From positions 62,001 through 126,000 of the forward strand of contig NZ_QKWJ01000005.1 in assembly GCF_003353055.1 (NCBI RefSeq): DNA of 64,000 nucleotides. Reading direction: 5' to 3'. The notes beneath the pieces were generated by a model that saw only the letters and a list, made by a program, of their open reading frames with translations, did no database searches and was not told the DNA's origin. Positions 27,222 through 35,163 of the stretch are shown in pieces. This stretch comes from Cupriavidus lacunae (lineage in GTDB: Bacteria > Pseudomonadota > Gammaproteobacteria > Burkholderiales > Burkholderiaceae). Position numbers and translations under genes: made by a program. The stretch's first letter is position 1, and each line of letters starts with the position of its first letter.

Positions 27222-28190
27222 TCATTGCGGCGCGGTAGCGGCCCCCGGCAGGCTTTCCAGGACACGCTCTATCTCCAGCGAGTCCTGCATGCGCCGGATG
27301 GCGTCGTGCAGTTCGGCGGCCTGCGGCCACGTCCGCTTGAGATAGCTGAGCCACAGTTTCACGCGCCCGTGCTCGTGGCAGGAGGCGATCCGGGCATGCA
27401 GCTTCTTCAGGTAAGTGGCGATCTGGCGCAGCACCAGCCGCCATTCCTCGTCCGATGGCGAGCTGTCCATCAGCCCGCGAATGCGCAAAGCGAGGAAAGG
27501 GTCGGACACGGCGCCCCGCCCGATCATCACGTCGGCGCAACCGCTGACGTCCCGGCAGCGCTCCCAGTCGGCCACCGACCAGACGTCTCCGTTGGCAATC
27601 ACGGGCACGTCCACGGCCGCCGCAATGCGCGCGATCCAGTCCCAGTGGGCGGGCGGCCGGTAGCCGTGGTCGCGCGTCCGGGCATGCACGACGAGCGAGG
27701 CCGCGCCGCCTTCGGCGAGCGCCGTGGCGCAGTCGATGGCCAGCGAGGTATCGGAGACGCCCAGCCGCATTTTCGCCGTCACCGGGATATGAGCCGGCAC
27801 CGCGGCGCGCACCGACGCAACGATCCGGTTCAGCAGTTCGGGGTTCGTCAGCAGCATCGCGCCGCCACCATGCCGGTTGACGACCTTGGCGGGACAGCCG
27901 AAGTTCAGGTCGATGCCATGTGGCGACAAGGTCGCGGCATAGGCCGCATTGCGCGCCAGCCATTCCGGGTCGCTGCCGAGCAGCTGGATCACCATCGGCG
28001 TCCCGCTTCGGGTATAACCGCCGGCGAGGATCTCGGGCGTATCCCGCTCGTAGACGCGCGCCGGAAGCAACGAACCCGTCACCCGGACGAACTCGGACAC
28101 ACAGCCGTCGTAGCCGCCGGTGTCGGTCAGCACGTCGCGCAGGACATAGTCGGCAAGCCCTTCCATGGGGGCCAGGAACAGCCGGCTCAT
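27222..28190 (-). CDS. dusC: tRNA-dihydrouridine(16) synthase DusC
   Basis: FMN-dependent tRNA reductase of 322 residues. The N-terminus MSRLFLAPMEGLADYVLRD matches the start of DusC proteins, so I chose the ATG at 28190 over an in-frame extension to 28295 that has no ribosome binding site. The catalytic cysteine is C99 in DLNFGCPAKVVNRHGGGA, and VIANGDVWS and MIGRGAVSDPF complete the FMN and phosphate site. The helical tRNA-binding C-terminal domain is present. It could be co-transcribed with rimO. Confidence 0.9.
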   Translation of the reverse strand: MSRLFLAPMEGLADYVLRDVLTDTGGYDGCVSEFVRVTGSLLPARVYERDTPEILAGGYTRSGTPMVIQLLGSDPEWLARNAAYAATLSPHGIDLNFGCPAKVVNRHGGGAMLLTNPELLNRIVASVRAAVPAHIPVTAKMRLGVSDTSLAIDCATALAEGGAASLVVHARTRDHGYRPPAHWDWIARIAAAVDVPVIANGDVWSVADWERCRDVSGCADVMIGRGAVSDPFLALRIRGLMDSSPSDEEWRLVLRQIATYLKKLHARIASCHEHGRVKLWLSYLKRTWPQAAELHDAIRRMQDSLEIERVLESLPGAATAPQ

Positions 28191-28372
28191 GGCAAGGCCA
28201 TTTGCCGAAGCGGAGGGCCGGGCCTTCACGGCCGGCGCCAGACGAGCACATTGGATAACGGAGGTCATGGGAGTTCGCGCAGAAGGCGAGTCCACACTGA
28301 GCCGCCGCTGTAGAGAGTATGCGTGATTGTCTGCAGCCCTGACGGGCGCAAAGCGCGCATTCTACCTGCTTT

Positions 28373-28399
28373 GGGTTTTCGGGGTTTTCGGGGTTTTCA
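28373..28399. repeat. three tandem 9-base units
   Basis: GGGTTTTCG, GGGTTTTCG, GGGTTTTCA in perfect phase, between dusC and the antitoxin operator. A slippage-prone microrepeat; function not evident. Confidence 0.7.
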
Positions 28400-28416
28400 G
28401 GGATCGGTGATTCAGG

Positions 28417-28440
28417 TACTGTAGCCGGTAGGCTACAGTA
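28417..28440. promoter_or_regulatory. perfect palindrome, candidate antitoxin operator
   Basis: TACTGTAGCC - GGTA - GGCTACAGTA: two 10-base arms with no mismatch and a 4-base spacer, 57-80 bases before the antitoxin ATG. The position and symmetry fit an autoregulatory operator of an HTH antitoxin. It lacks a uridine run and so is unlikely to be a terminator. Confidence 0.55.
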
Positions 28441-28496
28441 TGGTATGCCCGACATCTGGGCGACCCGGACATCGAATATTGCTTTCGGAGTGAGCC

Positions 28497-28787
28497 ATGA
28501 AAGAACCAACCCGCCCCTGGGACTCCGCTGAACATCTGAGGACCGGGCAAGAGATCGCCGCCTACCTGGATGCCTGCCTCGCCGAAGCCGGCGACGACGA
28601 TCGGTTCATCGCCTATGCGCTCGGCGTGGTGGCACGCGCTCGCGGCATGACGCGGCTGGCACGTGAAACCGGCCTGTCGCGCGAAAGCCTCTACCGTTCG
28701 CTGTCAGGCGAAGGCAATCCGGAGTTCGGGACGATCTGGAAGGTGATGCGGGCGCTGGGCATCCGCCTGCATGCGAGCGCTGACTGA
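28497..28787 (+). CDS. HI1420-type addiction-module antitoxin, no partner toxin visible
   Basis: Small HTH protein of 96 residues resembling the putative addiction-module antidote family (HI1420/DNA-binding HigA-like). The N-terminus WDSAEHLRTGQEIAAYLDACLAEAG is the family's toxin-binding-like region. The helix-turn-helix is MTRLARETGLSRESLYRSLS, followed by NPEFGTIWKVMRALGIRLHA. Such antitoxins normally follow a RelE/HigB-like toxin gene of about 100 codons; here the 300 bases upstream hold none, and phaR is convergent downstream. It may be a retained transcriptional repressor or a remnant of a decayed module. Confidence 0.8.
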   Translation: MKEPTRPWDSAEHLRTGQEIAAYLDACLAEAGDDDRFIAYALGVVARARGMTRLARETGLSRESLYRSLSGEGNPEFGTIWKVMRALGIRLHASAD

Positions 28788-28839
28788 CTGCCAGCGTGCG
28801 GGAAGCGCGGCAGGCGCAGGGCCCGCCGCCGCTGGTGTG

Positions 28840-29391
28840 TTACTTCTTTTCCGGCTGGTTGAACGGGAACGTCCCGAACATGTTCTTGGCCTGGCTCTGC
28901 ATCTGTTCCTGCATCTGCACGAACAGGTTCTTGCTCTGCTCGATGTAGTTGCTCATCATGCCCTGCATCATCGGGCCCTGCATGTTCATGAACTGCGACC
29001 ACATGTCGGGGCTGAAGGCTTCGCCGGAGTACAGGCCCTTGGAGTTTTCGGCCAGCTTGCTCTGGATGTCGATGAAGGCCTGGATGTTCTTTTCCAGGTA
29101 GGTGCCCATCATGCCCTGCATGGCATGGCCGTAGAAGCGGATGATCTGCGACAGCATGGCGCTGGAGAACATCGGCACGCCGCCGGTCTCTTCTTCCAGG
29201 ATGATCTGCAGCAGGATGCTGCGGGTCAGTTCGTCACCAGACTTGGCGTCGACGACCTTGAAATCCTCTGTATCCATGACCAGTTGCTTGACGTCGGCCA
29301 GGGTGATGTAGGTGCTGGTTTGGGTATCGTAGAGCCTGCGATTGGGATACTTTTTGATCAGTCGCTCTGCGCCTTTTTTGGTCGTGGCCAT
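28840..29391 (-). CDS. phaR: polyhydroxyalkanoate synthesis repressor PhaR
   Basis: DNA- and PHB-binding repressor of 183 residues, controlling phasin genes and itself in C. necator. The N-terminal domain has RLIKKYPNRRLYDTQTSTYITL, the signature of the family; the C-terminal half is Met/Gln rich and amphipathic (QGMMSNYIEQSKNLFVQMQE), fitting its binding to the polymer surface. The ATG at 29391 gives the known length. It lies downstream of phaCAB on the same strand but 436 bases away with hairpins between, so it is transcribed separately. Confidence 0.95.
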   Translation of the reverse strand: MATTKKGAERLIKKYPNRRLYDTQTSTYITLADVKQLVMDTEDFKVVDAKSGDELTRSILLQIILEEETGGVPMFSSAMLSQIIRFYGHAMQGMMGTYLEKNIQAFIDIQSKLAENSKGLYSGEAFSPDMWSQFMNMQGPMMQGMMSNYIEQSKNLFVQMQEQMQSQAKNMFGTFPFNQPEKK

Positions 29392-29429
29392 CGGTGCTCT
29401 GTCCTTGTGTCGTCGCTGTTTGCGCGCTG

Positions 29430-29449
29430 CTGCACCGCACGGGGTGCAG
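29430..29449. promoter_or_regulatory. candidate PhaR operator upstream of phaR
   Basis: CTGCACC - GCACGG - GGTGCAG, perfect 7-base arms, 39 bases upstream of the phaR ATG and flanked by further TGC/GCA words. PhaR of Paracoccus is known to bind TGC-rich palindromes (CTGC...GCAG type), and C. necator PhaR represses its own gene. The assignment is inference. Confidence 0.45.
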
Positions 29450-29697
29450 TGCGCAAATCGGTACCGCCCGCGCCATCTGCTTGTTGTCGTGCCGGCCAGC
29501 TTGTGGCCTGTTCGCGCATGGCTGCGCGTGGCGGCCTGCAACCTCGCCCCCGCGAGGGCCGCGCTGCACGACTATGGTGCTGGCTGCGCCGCTGCCCTGA
29601 TTCTATGCCCAACAAGGCACTAAGAAAAGCGACCGGGCTTAAGGAAAACCCGGTGAACTGGCGCAAAAAGGGGGGAATGCCGCGCAGGCAGAAACGA

Positions 29698-29722
29698 TTC
29701 GCGGGCCCTGACGGCCCGCGAA
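29698..29722 (-). terminator. hairpin downstream of the phaCAB operon
   Basis: TTCGCGGGCC - CTGAC - GGCCCGCGAA, a perfect 10-base stem about 105 bases past the phaB stop, followed on the minus strand by TCGTTTC. Possible operon terminator, weak in uridines. Confidence 0.5.
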
Positions 29723-29798
29723 ACAGGTGGCGGAACGAAGCCTCCTCCGCCTTGTGCGCCGCGCTGGCTGCACCGCAATACGCGGGCGCCGGCGCGGA

Positions 29799-29826
29799 CT
29801 GCCGACTGGCTGAACCAGTCCGGCAG
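29799..29826 (-). terminator. hairpin immediately after phaB
   Basis: CTGCCGACTGG and CCAGTCCGGCAG pair with one bulged base and a 5-base loop, one base beyond the phaB stop codon. No uridine run; it may protect the 3' end or stall read-through. Confidence 0.4.
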
Positions 29827-29827
29827 A

Positions 29828-30568
29828 TCAGCCCATATGCAGGCCGCCGTTGAGCGAGAAGTCGGCGCCGGTCGAGAAACCGGACTCCTCCGACGACAGC
29901 CAGGCGCAGATCGAGGCGATCTCTTCCGGCAGGCCCAGGCGCTTGACCGGGATGGTCCCGACGATCTTGTCGAGCACGTCCTGGCGGATCGACTTGACCA
30001 TGTCGGTGGCGATATACCCCGGCGAAACGGTATTCACCGTCACGCCCTTGGTTGCCACTTCCTGCGCCAGCGCCATGGTGAAGCCGTGCAGGCCGGCCTT
30101 GGCGGTGGAGTAGTTGGTCTGGCCGAACTGGCCCTTCTGCCCGTTCACCGACGAGATGTTGACGATCCGGCCCCAGCCGCGGTCGGCCATGCCGTCGATC
30201 ACCTGCTTGGTGACATTGAACAGCGAGGTCAGGTTGGTGTCGATCACCGCATCCCAGTCGGCGCGGGTCATCTTGCGGAACACCACGTCGCGGGTGATGC
30301 CGGCGTTGTTGATCAGTACATCGACTTCGCCGACCTCGGCCTTGACCTTGTCGAATGCCGTCCTGGTCGAGTCCCAGTCAGCCACGTTGCCTTCCGAGGC
30401 TACGAAATCGAAGCCCAGGGCCTTCTGCTGCTCCAGCCACTTTTCGCGGCGCGGCGAGTTGGGGCCGCAGCCGGCCACCACGCGAAAGCCATCCTTGGCC
30501 AGCCGCTGGCAAATGGCGGTTCCGATACCACCCATGCCGCCGGTCACATACGCAATGCGCTGAGTCAT
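29828..30568 (-). CDS. phaB: acetoacetyl-CoA reductase PhaB
   Basis: NADPH-dependent short-chain dehydrogenase of 246 residues reducing acetoacetyl-CoA to (R)-3-hydroxybutyryl-CoA. Cofactor motif GGMGGIG is at residues 10-16. The catalytic Ser is in NISSVNG and the Tyr-x3-Lys in NYSTAKAG, expected at S140, Y153 and K157 since the length equals the H16 enzyme. Two codons upstream (MDM) are also in frame; the family start MTQRIAYVTGG was chosen. Third gene of phaCAB. Confidence 0.96.
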   Translation of the reverse strand: MTQRIAYVTGGMGGIGTAICQRLAKDGFRVVAGCGPNSPRREKWLEQQKALGFDFVASEGNVADWDSTRTAFDKVKAEVGEVDVLINNAGITRDVVFRKMTRADWDAVIDTNLTSLFNVTKQVIDGMADRGWGRIVNISSVNGQKGQFGQTNYSTAKAGLHGFTMALAQEVATKGVTVNTVSPGYIATDMVKSIRQDVLDKIVGTIPVKRLGLPEEIASICAWLSSEESGFSTGADFSLNGGLHMG

Positions 30569-30638
30569 GTCCACTCCTTGATTGGCTTTTCGTTATTTGC
30601 CGCCGGGCCCGCGCGAACCTGCGCGGGCCGGCACACCC

Positions 30639-31820
30639 TTAATCGCGCTCGACTGCCAGCGCCACGCCCATGCCGCCGCCGATGCACAGAGAGGCCAGGC
30701 CCTTCTTGGCATCGCGGCGCTTCATCTCGTGCAGCAGCGTCACCAGGATACGGCAGCCCGACGCACCGATCGGGTGGCCGATGGCGATGGCGCCGCCGTT
30801 CACGTTGACCTTGGAGGTATCCCAGCCCATTTGCTGGTGCACCGCCAGCGCCTGCGCGGCGAAGGCCTCGTTGATTTCCATCAGGTCCAGGTCCTGCGGG
30901 GTCCAGTTGGCGCGCGACAGGGCACGCCTGGAAGCCGGCACCGGGCCCATGCCCATCACCTTCGGATCCACGCCGGCGTTGGCGTAGCTCTTGATCGTGG
31001 CCAGCGGGGTCAGGCCCAGTTCCTTGGCCTTGGCGGCCGACATCACCACCACCGCGGCGGCGCCGTCGTTCAGGCCCGAGGCGTTGGCGGCGGTCACCGA
31101 GCCGGCCTTGTCGAAGGCGGGCTTGAGGCCGGACATGCTGTCCAGCGTGGCGCCCTGGCGCACGAACTCGTCGGTCTTGAAGGCCACCGGATCGCCCTTG
31201 CGCTGCGGAATCAGCACCGGCACGATCTCTTCGTCGAACTTGCCGGCCTTCTGCGCGGCCTCGGCCTTGTTCTGCGAGCCGACCGCGAATTCATCCTGCG
31301 CTTCGCGCGTGATGCCGTATTCCTTGGCCACGTTCTCGGCGGTGATGCCCATGTGGTACTGGTTGTACACGTCCCACAGGCCATCGACGATCATGGTGTC
31401 GACCAGCTTGGCATCGCCCATGCGGAAGCCGTCGCGCGAGCCCGGCAGCACGTGCGGGGCGGCGCTCATGTTCTCCTGGCCGCCGGCCACCACGATCTCG
31501 GCGTCGCCCGCCATGATCGCGTTGGCGGCCAGCATCACGGCCTTCAGGCCCGAGCCGCACACCTTGTTGATGGTCATGGCCGGCACCATCGCCGGCAGGC
31601 CGGCCTTGATCGACGCCTGGCGCGCCGGGTTCTGGCCCGAGCCGGCGGTCAGCACCTGGCCCATGATTACTTCGCTGACCTGGTCCGGCTTGATGCCGGC
31701 GCGCTCCAGCGCGGCCTTGATGACGATGGCACCCAGTTCAGGCGCCGGGATCTTGGCCAGTGAGCCGCCAAATTTGCCTACCGCGGTGCGGGCCGCGGAT
31801 ACGATGACAACGTCAGTCAT
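30639..31820 (-). CDS. phaA: acetyl-CoA acetyltransferase PhaA
   Basis: Biosynthetic thiolase of 393 residues condensing two acetyl-CoA to acetoacetyl-CoA. C88 lies in [11 protein letters not shown]; the histidine loop is [12 protein letters not shown] and the second cysteine is in [10 protein letters not shown]. Second gene of phaCAB, 82 bases after phaC and 70 bases before phaB, all on the minus strand. It is a different branch from BktB in this window (shorter substrate range). Confidence 0.96.
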   Translation of the reverse strand: MTDVVIVSAARTAVGKFGGSLAKIPAPELGAIVIKAALERAGIKPDQVSEVIMGQVLTAGSGQNPARQASIKAGLPAMVPAMTINKVCGSGLKAVMLAANAIMAGDAEIVVAGGQENMSAAPHVLPGSRDGFRMGDAKLVDTMIVDGLWDVYNQYHMGITAENVAKEYGITREAQDEFAVGSQNKAEAAQKAGKFDEEIVPVLIPQRKGDPVAFKTDEFVRQGATLDSMSGLKPAFDKAGSVTAANASGLNDGAAAVVVMSAAKAKELGLTPLATIKSYANAGVDPKVMGMGPVPASRRALSRANWTPQDLDLMEINEAFAAQALAVHQQMGWDTSKVNVNGGAIAIGHPIGASGCRILVTLLHEMKRRDAKKGLASLCIGGGMGVALAVERD

Positions 31821-31902
31821 GGTGTAGTCCTCTCAATGAAATCGGGGGAACCTGCAAGTCTGCCGGCGCCGTGCATGACGCACGCCGGCCGTCATGCAGG
31901 CA

Positions 31903-33672
31903 TCATGCCTTGGCCTTGACGTATTGCCCAGGCGCGGGTTCGATCGCAGGGTAGCGCGCATTGCCGTACCCGGCAGGCGCGGCACGCTTGGCGCCGGCAT
32001 GGCCGGCCAACCATGCCGACCAGTCCGGCCACCAGCTGCCATGATGCTCGGTGGCGCCGGCCAGCCATTGCTGCGGCGACGCCGGCAGCGCATCGTTGGT
32101 CCAATGGCTGCGCTTTTTCTTCACCGGCGGGTTGATCACGCCGGCAATGTGGCCCGATGCACCCAGCACGAAGCGCAGCTTGTTCTTCAGCAGCGCGGTC
32201 GAGGCATAGGCCGCGGTCCACGGCACGATATGGTCTTCGCGCGAACCGTAGAGATAGGTCGGCACGTCGATGCTGCCCAGGTCCACCGGCTCGTTGCATA
32301 CGGTCAGCTTGCCGGGCACCTTGAGATCGTCCTGCAGGTAGGTGTGGCGCAGGTACCAGCAGTACCACGGCCCCGGCAGGTTGGTGGCGTCGCCGTTCCA
32401 GAACAGCAGGTCGAACGGGACCGGCGCGTTGCCTTTCAGGTAGTTGTCGACCACGTAGTTCCACACCAGGTCGTTCGGGCGCAGGAACGAGAAGGTGTTC
32501 GCCAGCTCGAGGCCGCGCAGCAGCGCGCACGGCGCGCCAGCGCCGCCGCCGAGCGTCGCCTCGCGCAACTGCACGTGGCCCTCGTCGACAAAGACGTCGA
32601 GAATGCCGGTGTCGGCAAAGTCCAGCAGCGTGGTCAGCAGCGTGAGGCTGGCCGCCGGGTGCTCGCCGCGCGCGGCCAGCACCGCCAGCGCGGTCGAGAT
32701 GATGGTGCCGCCCACGCAGAAGCCCAGCACATTGATCTTGTCCTGGCCGCTGATGTCGCGCGCGACTTCAATGGCGCGGATGGCGGCGTTCTCGATGTAG
32801 TCGTCCCAGGTGCTCCCGGCCATGCTGGCGTCCGGATTGCGCCACGACACCAGGAACACGGTATGGCCCTGCTCCACCGCATGTCGCACCAGCGAGCTTT
32901 CCGGCTGCAGGTCGAGGATGTAGTACTTGTTGATGCACGGCGGCACCAGCAGCAGCGGCCGCGCGTGGACCTTCTCGGTCAGCGCCTTGTACTGCAGCAG
33001 CTGGAAGTACTCGTTTTCGTAGACCACCGCGCCTTCGCTCACCGCGACATTGCGGCCGACTTCGAACGCGGTCTCGTCGGTCTGCGAGATCTTGCCGCGC
33101 GTCAGGTCTTCCATCATGTTGCGCACGCCCGCACGCAGCGATTCGCCGCCCGACTCGATCAGCAGGCGCTGCGCTTCAGGGTTGGTGGCGAGGAAGTTGG
33201 CGGGCGACATCGCATCGACCCATTGCGAGATCGCAAAGCGGATGCGCTGGCGCGTCTTGGCGTCGGCCTCGACGGCGTCGGCCAGTTCGGTCATGGCGCG
33301 CGCGTTAAGCAGGTAGAAGGCCGCGGCAAAACGGAACGGCAGGTTGTTGCGCCACGCGTCGCCGGCAAAGCGCCGGTCGTGCAGCGGACCGGTAGCCTCG
33401 GGCTTGCCCTCGGCCATGGCCTGCCACAGCGCCGTAAAGTCCTTCATGTAGCGCTGCTGGATACCGGCCAGCTGCGCCGGCTCGATCTTCAGGCCCGCCA
33501 GCCCGTCCAGGCCTGGAATGCCTGCCGCGGCCGCGTGGCCGTTGCCCTGAGTGCCCTGCCACTGGCGGGACCATTCCAGCCACGTGGCTGGATCGAATGG
33601 CCCCGGCGTGAACTTGAATGGTTGGGACTTGCCTTTCTGCGTGGAAGCTGCCGCACCTTTGCCGGTCGCCAT
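31903..33672 (-). CDS. phaC: class I poly(3-hydroxyalkanoate) synthase PhaC
   Basis: Granule-bound polymerase of 589 residues that joins (R)-3-hydroxybutyryl-CoA into PHB. The lipase-like box GFCVGG carries the catalytic C319. The Asp and His of the triad are in YGSREDHIVPW and GASGHIAGV, expected near D480 and H508 since the length equals the H16 enzyme. The C-terminal WWPDWSAWLAG and a variable N-terminus (MATGKGAAASTQKG) are as in Cupriavidus. First gene of the operon, with a promoter about 315 bases upstream. Confidence 0.97.
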   Translation of the reverse strand: MATGKGAAASTQKGKSQPFKFTPGPFDPATWLEWSRQWQGTQGNGHAAAAGIPGLDGLAGLKIEPAQLAGIQQRYMKDFTALWQAMAEGKPEATGPLHDRRFAGDAWRNNLPFRFAAAFYLLNARAMTELADAVEADAKTRQRIRFAISQWVDAMSPANFLATNPEAQRLLIESGGESLRAGVRNMMEDLTRGKISQTDETAFEVGRNVAVSEGAVVYENEYFQLLQYKALTEKVHARPLLLVPPCINKYYILDLQPESSLVRHAVEQGHTVFLVSWRNPDASMAGSTWDDYIENAAIRAIEVARDISGQDKINVLGFCVGGTIISTALAVLAARGEHPAASLTLLTTLLDFADTGILDVFVDEGHVQLREATLGGGAGAPCALLRGLELANTFSFLRPNDLVWNYVVDNYLKGNAPVPFDLLFWNGDATNLPGPWYCWYLRHTYLQDDLKVPGKLTVCNEPVDLGSIDVPTYLYGSREDHIVPWTAAYASTALLKNKLRFVLGASGHIAGVINPPVKKKRSHWTNDALPASPQQWLAGATEHHGSWWPDWSAWLAGHAGAKRAAPAGYGNARYPAIEPAPGQYVKAKA

Positions 33673-34118
33673 GATCTGATTGTCTCTCTGCCGTCACTAT
33701 TCGAACCGGCTCCGGGCATTGCCCTGGCCGGCACTTTCTGCATGGGGAGATGCTATCCGAATGGACCCGGCTGCGCCTCCCTGAAAACGGGAGGGTCTGC
33801 CGGCACATCTGCCCTGGAACTGGCCAGAAGCCTCGGCCGCACCTGCTGCGGCCATGGCTTGCGCCCATCCCGATAGCGGCTCCCTTTTATCCGGCAAGCG
33901 CGACACCCGGGCATGGCAGTGCCATGCGGTATGCTTGCCGGTAAAACCTGGGAATCGTCAGCGATCCCGAGACATTTGAGCCCATTGTTGCCTTGCAACG
34001 CACGCGCTGTCAATGCGGGAATCAGCCCCGGCGCTGCGCGCTCCCCGACCTACCGGACGGTATGCAGCGCTCGCATCTGCCGAGGCCACAGAGCATAGGC
34101 GAGAAGGATGAAAGTTTG
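33673..34118. other. 446-base region upstream of phaC
   Basis: Long phaC leader plus the divergent small membrane protein's upstream region. It holds the phaC promoter (33984-34013) and a CCTCCC-TGAAAAC-GGGAGG hairpin (33776-33794) inside the leader. No gene is supported. Confidence 0.55.
33984..34013 (-). promoter_or_regulatory. phaCAB promoter
   Basis: On the minus strand: -35 TTGACA (34008-34013), 18-base spacer, -10 AACAAT (33984-33989). This matches the known constitutive sigma70 promoter of the C. necator phaCAB operon as I remember it, including the GCGCGTGCGTTGCAAGGC spacer. Transcription would begin near 33977, about 305 bases before the phaC ATG. Confidence 0.85.
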
Positions 34119-34346
34119 ATGTACATCGTGGCCATTGGCTGGCTCTACGTGGCGCTGATGATGGCGATCACCGAGCACAACGTGGTGGCGGGGGTTGCCA
34201 CCTTTCTGATGTATGGGCTCGCGCCCGTGGCGCTGGTGCTCTACATCATGGGCACGCCCGGCCGGCGGCGGCGCAAGGCCGAAGCCGAGCGCGCCCAGGA
34301 GGCCGGGGAAGCAGCCAAAGGGGCGGCCAAGGGCAAGGACGAATGA
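34119..34346 (+). CDS. small membrane protein of unknown function
   Basis: Not recognised. 75 residues: two hydrophobic helices (MYIVAIGWLYVALMMAI and VAGVATFLMYGLAPVALVLYIMG), then a cytoplasmic basic-Ala tail (GRRRRKAEAERAQEAGEAA). A purine-rich GAGAAGG site precedes it, overlapping a 3-codon mini-frame ATGAAAGTT-TGA whose stop overlaps the start (TGATG). It is divergent from phaC and convergent with pgeF. Small conserved inner-membrane proteins of this shape are common in Burkholderiales. Confidence 0.65.
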   Translation: MYIVAIGWLYVALMMAITEHNVVAGVATFLMYGLAPVALVLYIMGTPGRRRRKAEAERAQEAGEAAKGAAKGKDE

Positions 34347-34359
34347 GGCGGCGGCCGGC

Positions 34360-35163
34360 TCAGTCCGCCAGCCAGACCAGGCTGGCCATGCGGCCGGTCA
34401 CGCCGTCGCGCCGGTAGGAGTAGAAGCGCCCGGCGTCGGCCACAGTGCAGGCGTCGCCGCCATGGATTTCCACGCAGCCCGCGCGGGCGAGCCGCGTGCG
34501 TGCCAGCGCATAGATATCGGCGAAATACTTGCCTGGCGCACCGGCGCGGAAGGCCGCGGCAACCGCGGCCTGTTCGCCGGGATATGCCTGCGCGAGGAAG
34601 GCCTCGCGCACTTCGGCACCCACCTCGAAGGCATCGGGGCCGATCGCCGGACCCAGCCACGCCAGCCAGCGCGCCGCACCACCGCAGGCAGCCGCCTGCA
34701 TCCGTGCCAGCGTGGCTTCGATCACGCCGTTGCACAGGCCGCGCCAGCCCGCATGCGCGGCGCCCACCACCGTCCCCTGCGCATCGCACAGCAGCACCGG
34801 CAGGCAATCCGCCGTCATCACGGCACAGACATGGCCCGGCGCCACCGCCAGGCTCGCGTCGGCCTGCGGCACGGGATCGGCGGGCGCCGCCACATGATCG
34901 ACGGTCGCCACCGCGCAGCCGTGCACCTGCTCCAGCCATTGCGGCATCGACGGCAGGCACGCAGCGAGCCGTTCGCGGTTGCGCGCCACGTCGGCGGGAT
35001 CGTCGCCAACGTGGGTGCCCAGGTTCAGGCCGCCCGGCGCGCCGTCGGCAAGGCCATACGGGCCCTTGCTGACGCCGCCCTGGCGTGTCGTGGATAACGC
35101 GCGCACCCGCGCCGGCGCGGGCCAGTCGGGCACCAGCCAGGCCGGATCAGGCGTCGCGCTCAT
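34360..35163 (-). CDS. pgeF: peptidoglycan editing factor PgeF (YfiH/DUF152, laccase-domain)
   Basis: Copper/zinc-binding cytosolic protein of 267 residues of the YfiH family, reported to remove mis-incorporated residues from peptidoglycan precursors and, in other hosts, to have purine nucleoside phosphorylase activity. Metal ligands are visible in [19 protein letters not shown] and [10 protein letters not shown]. The chosen ATG (MSATPDPAW) overlaps the end of rluD by 17 bases, as in many proteobacterial rluD-pgeF pairs, so translation is likely coupled. Confidence 0.9.
   Translation of the reverse strand: MSATPDPAWLVPDWPAPARVRALSTTRQGGVSKGPYGLADGAPGGLNLGTHVGDDPADVARNRERLAACLPSMPQWLEQVHGCAVATVDHVAAPADPVPQADASLAVAPGHVCAVMTADCLPVLLCDAQGTVVGAAHAGWRGLCNGVIEATLARMQAAACGGAARWLAWLGPAIGPDAFEVGAEVREAFLAQAYPGEQAAVAAAFRAGAPGKYFADIYALARTRLARAGCVEIHGGDACTVADAGRFYSYRRDGVTGRMASLVWLAD

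Larger units (their letters stand above)
28191..28496. other. 306-base divergent region between dusC and the antitoxin gene
   Basis: Holds a tandem repeat (28373-28399) and a perfect 10-base-arm palindrome (28417-28440), both annotated separately. I looked for a toxin gene in front of the antitoxin; the frames are broken by stops and no HI1419/HigB-like peptide is visible. Confidence 0.5.
29392..29827. other. 436-base region between phaB and phaR
   Basis: Contains two hairpins after phaB (29698-29722 and 29799-29826) and a candidate PhaR operator close to phaR (29430-29449), annotated separately. No other gene is supported; open frames here lack coding character. Confidence 0.5.

Noticed and set aside
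28373-28399. Tandem repeats read as a CRISPR or insertion-sequence end
   Set aside because: Units are 9 bases with no spacers, no flanking duplication and no transposase.
28441-28496. A remnant toxin reading frame just before the antitoxin, whose TGA overlaps the antitoxin ATG
   Set aside because: The frame is only 19 codons long and is closed by stops within 100 bases; the peptide does not resemble a HigB or HI1419-type toxin.
31894-33876. A 660-codon plus-strand frame opposite phaC
   Set aside because: Antisense to the well-known phaC gene; no independent start signal or domain.
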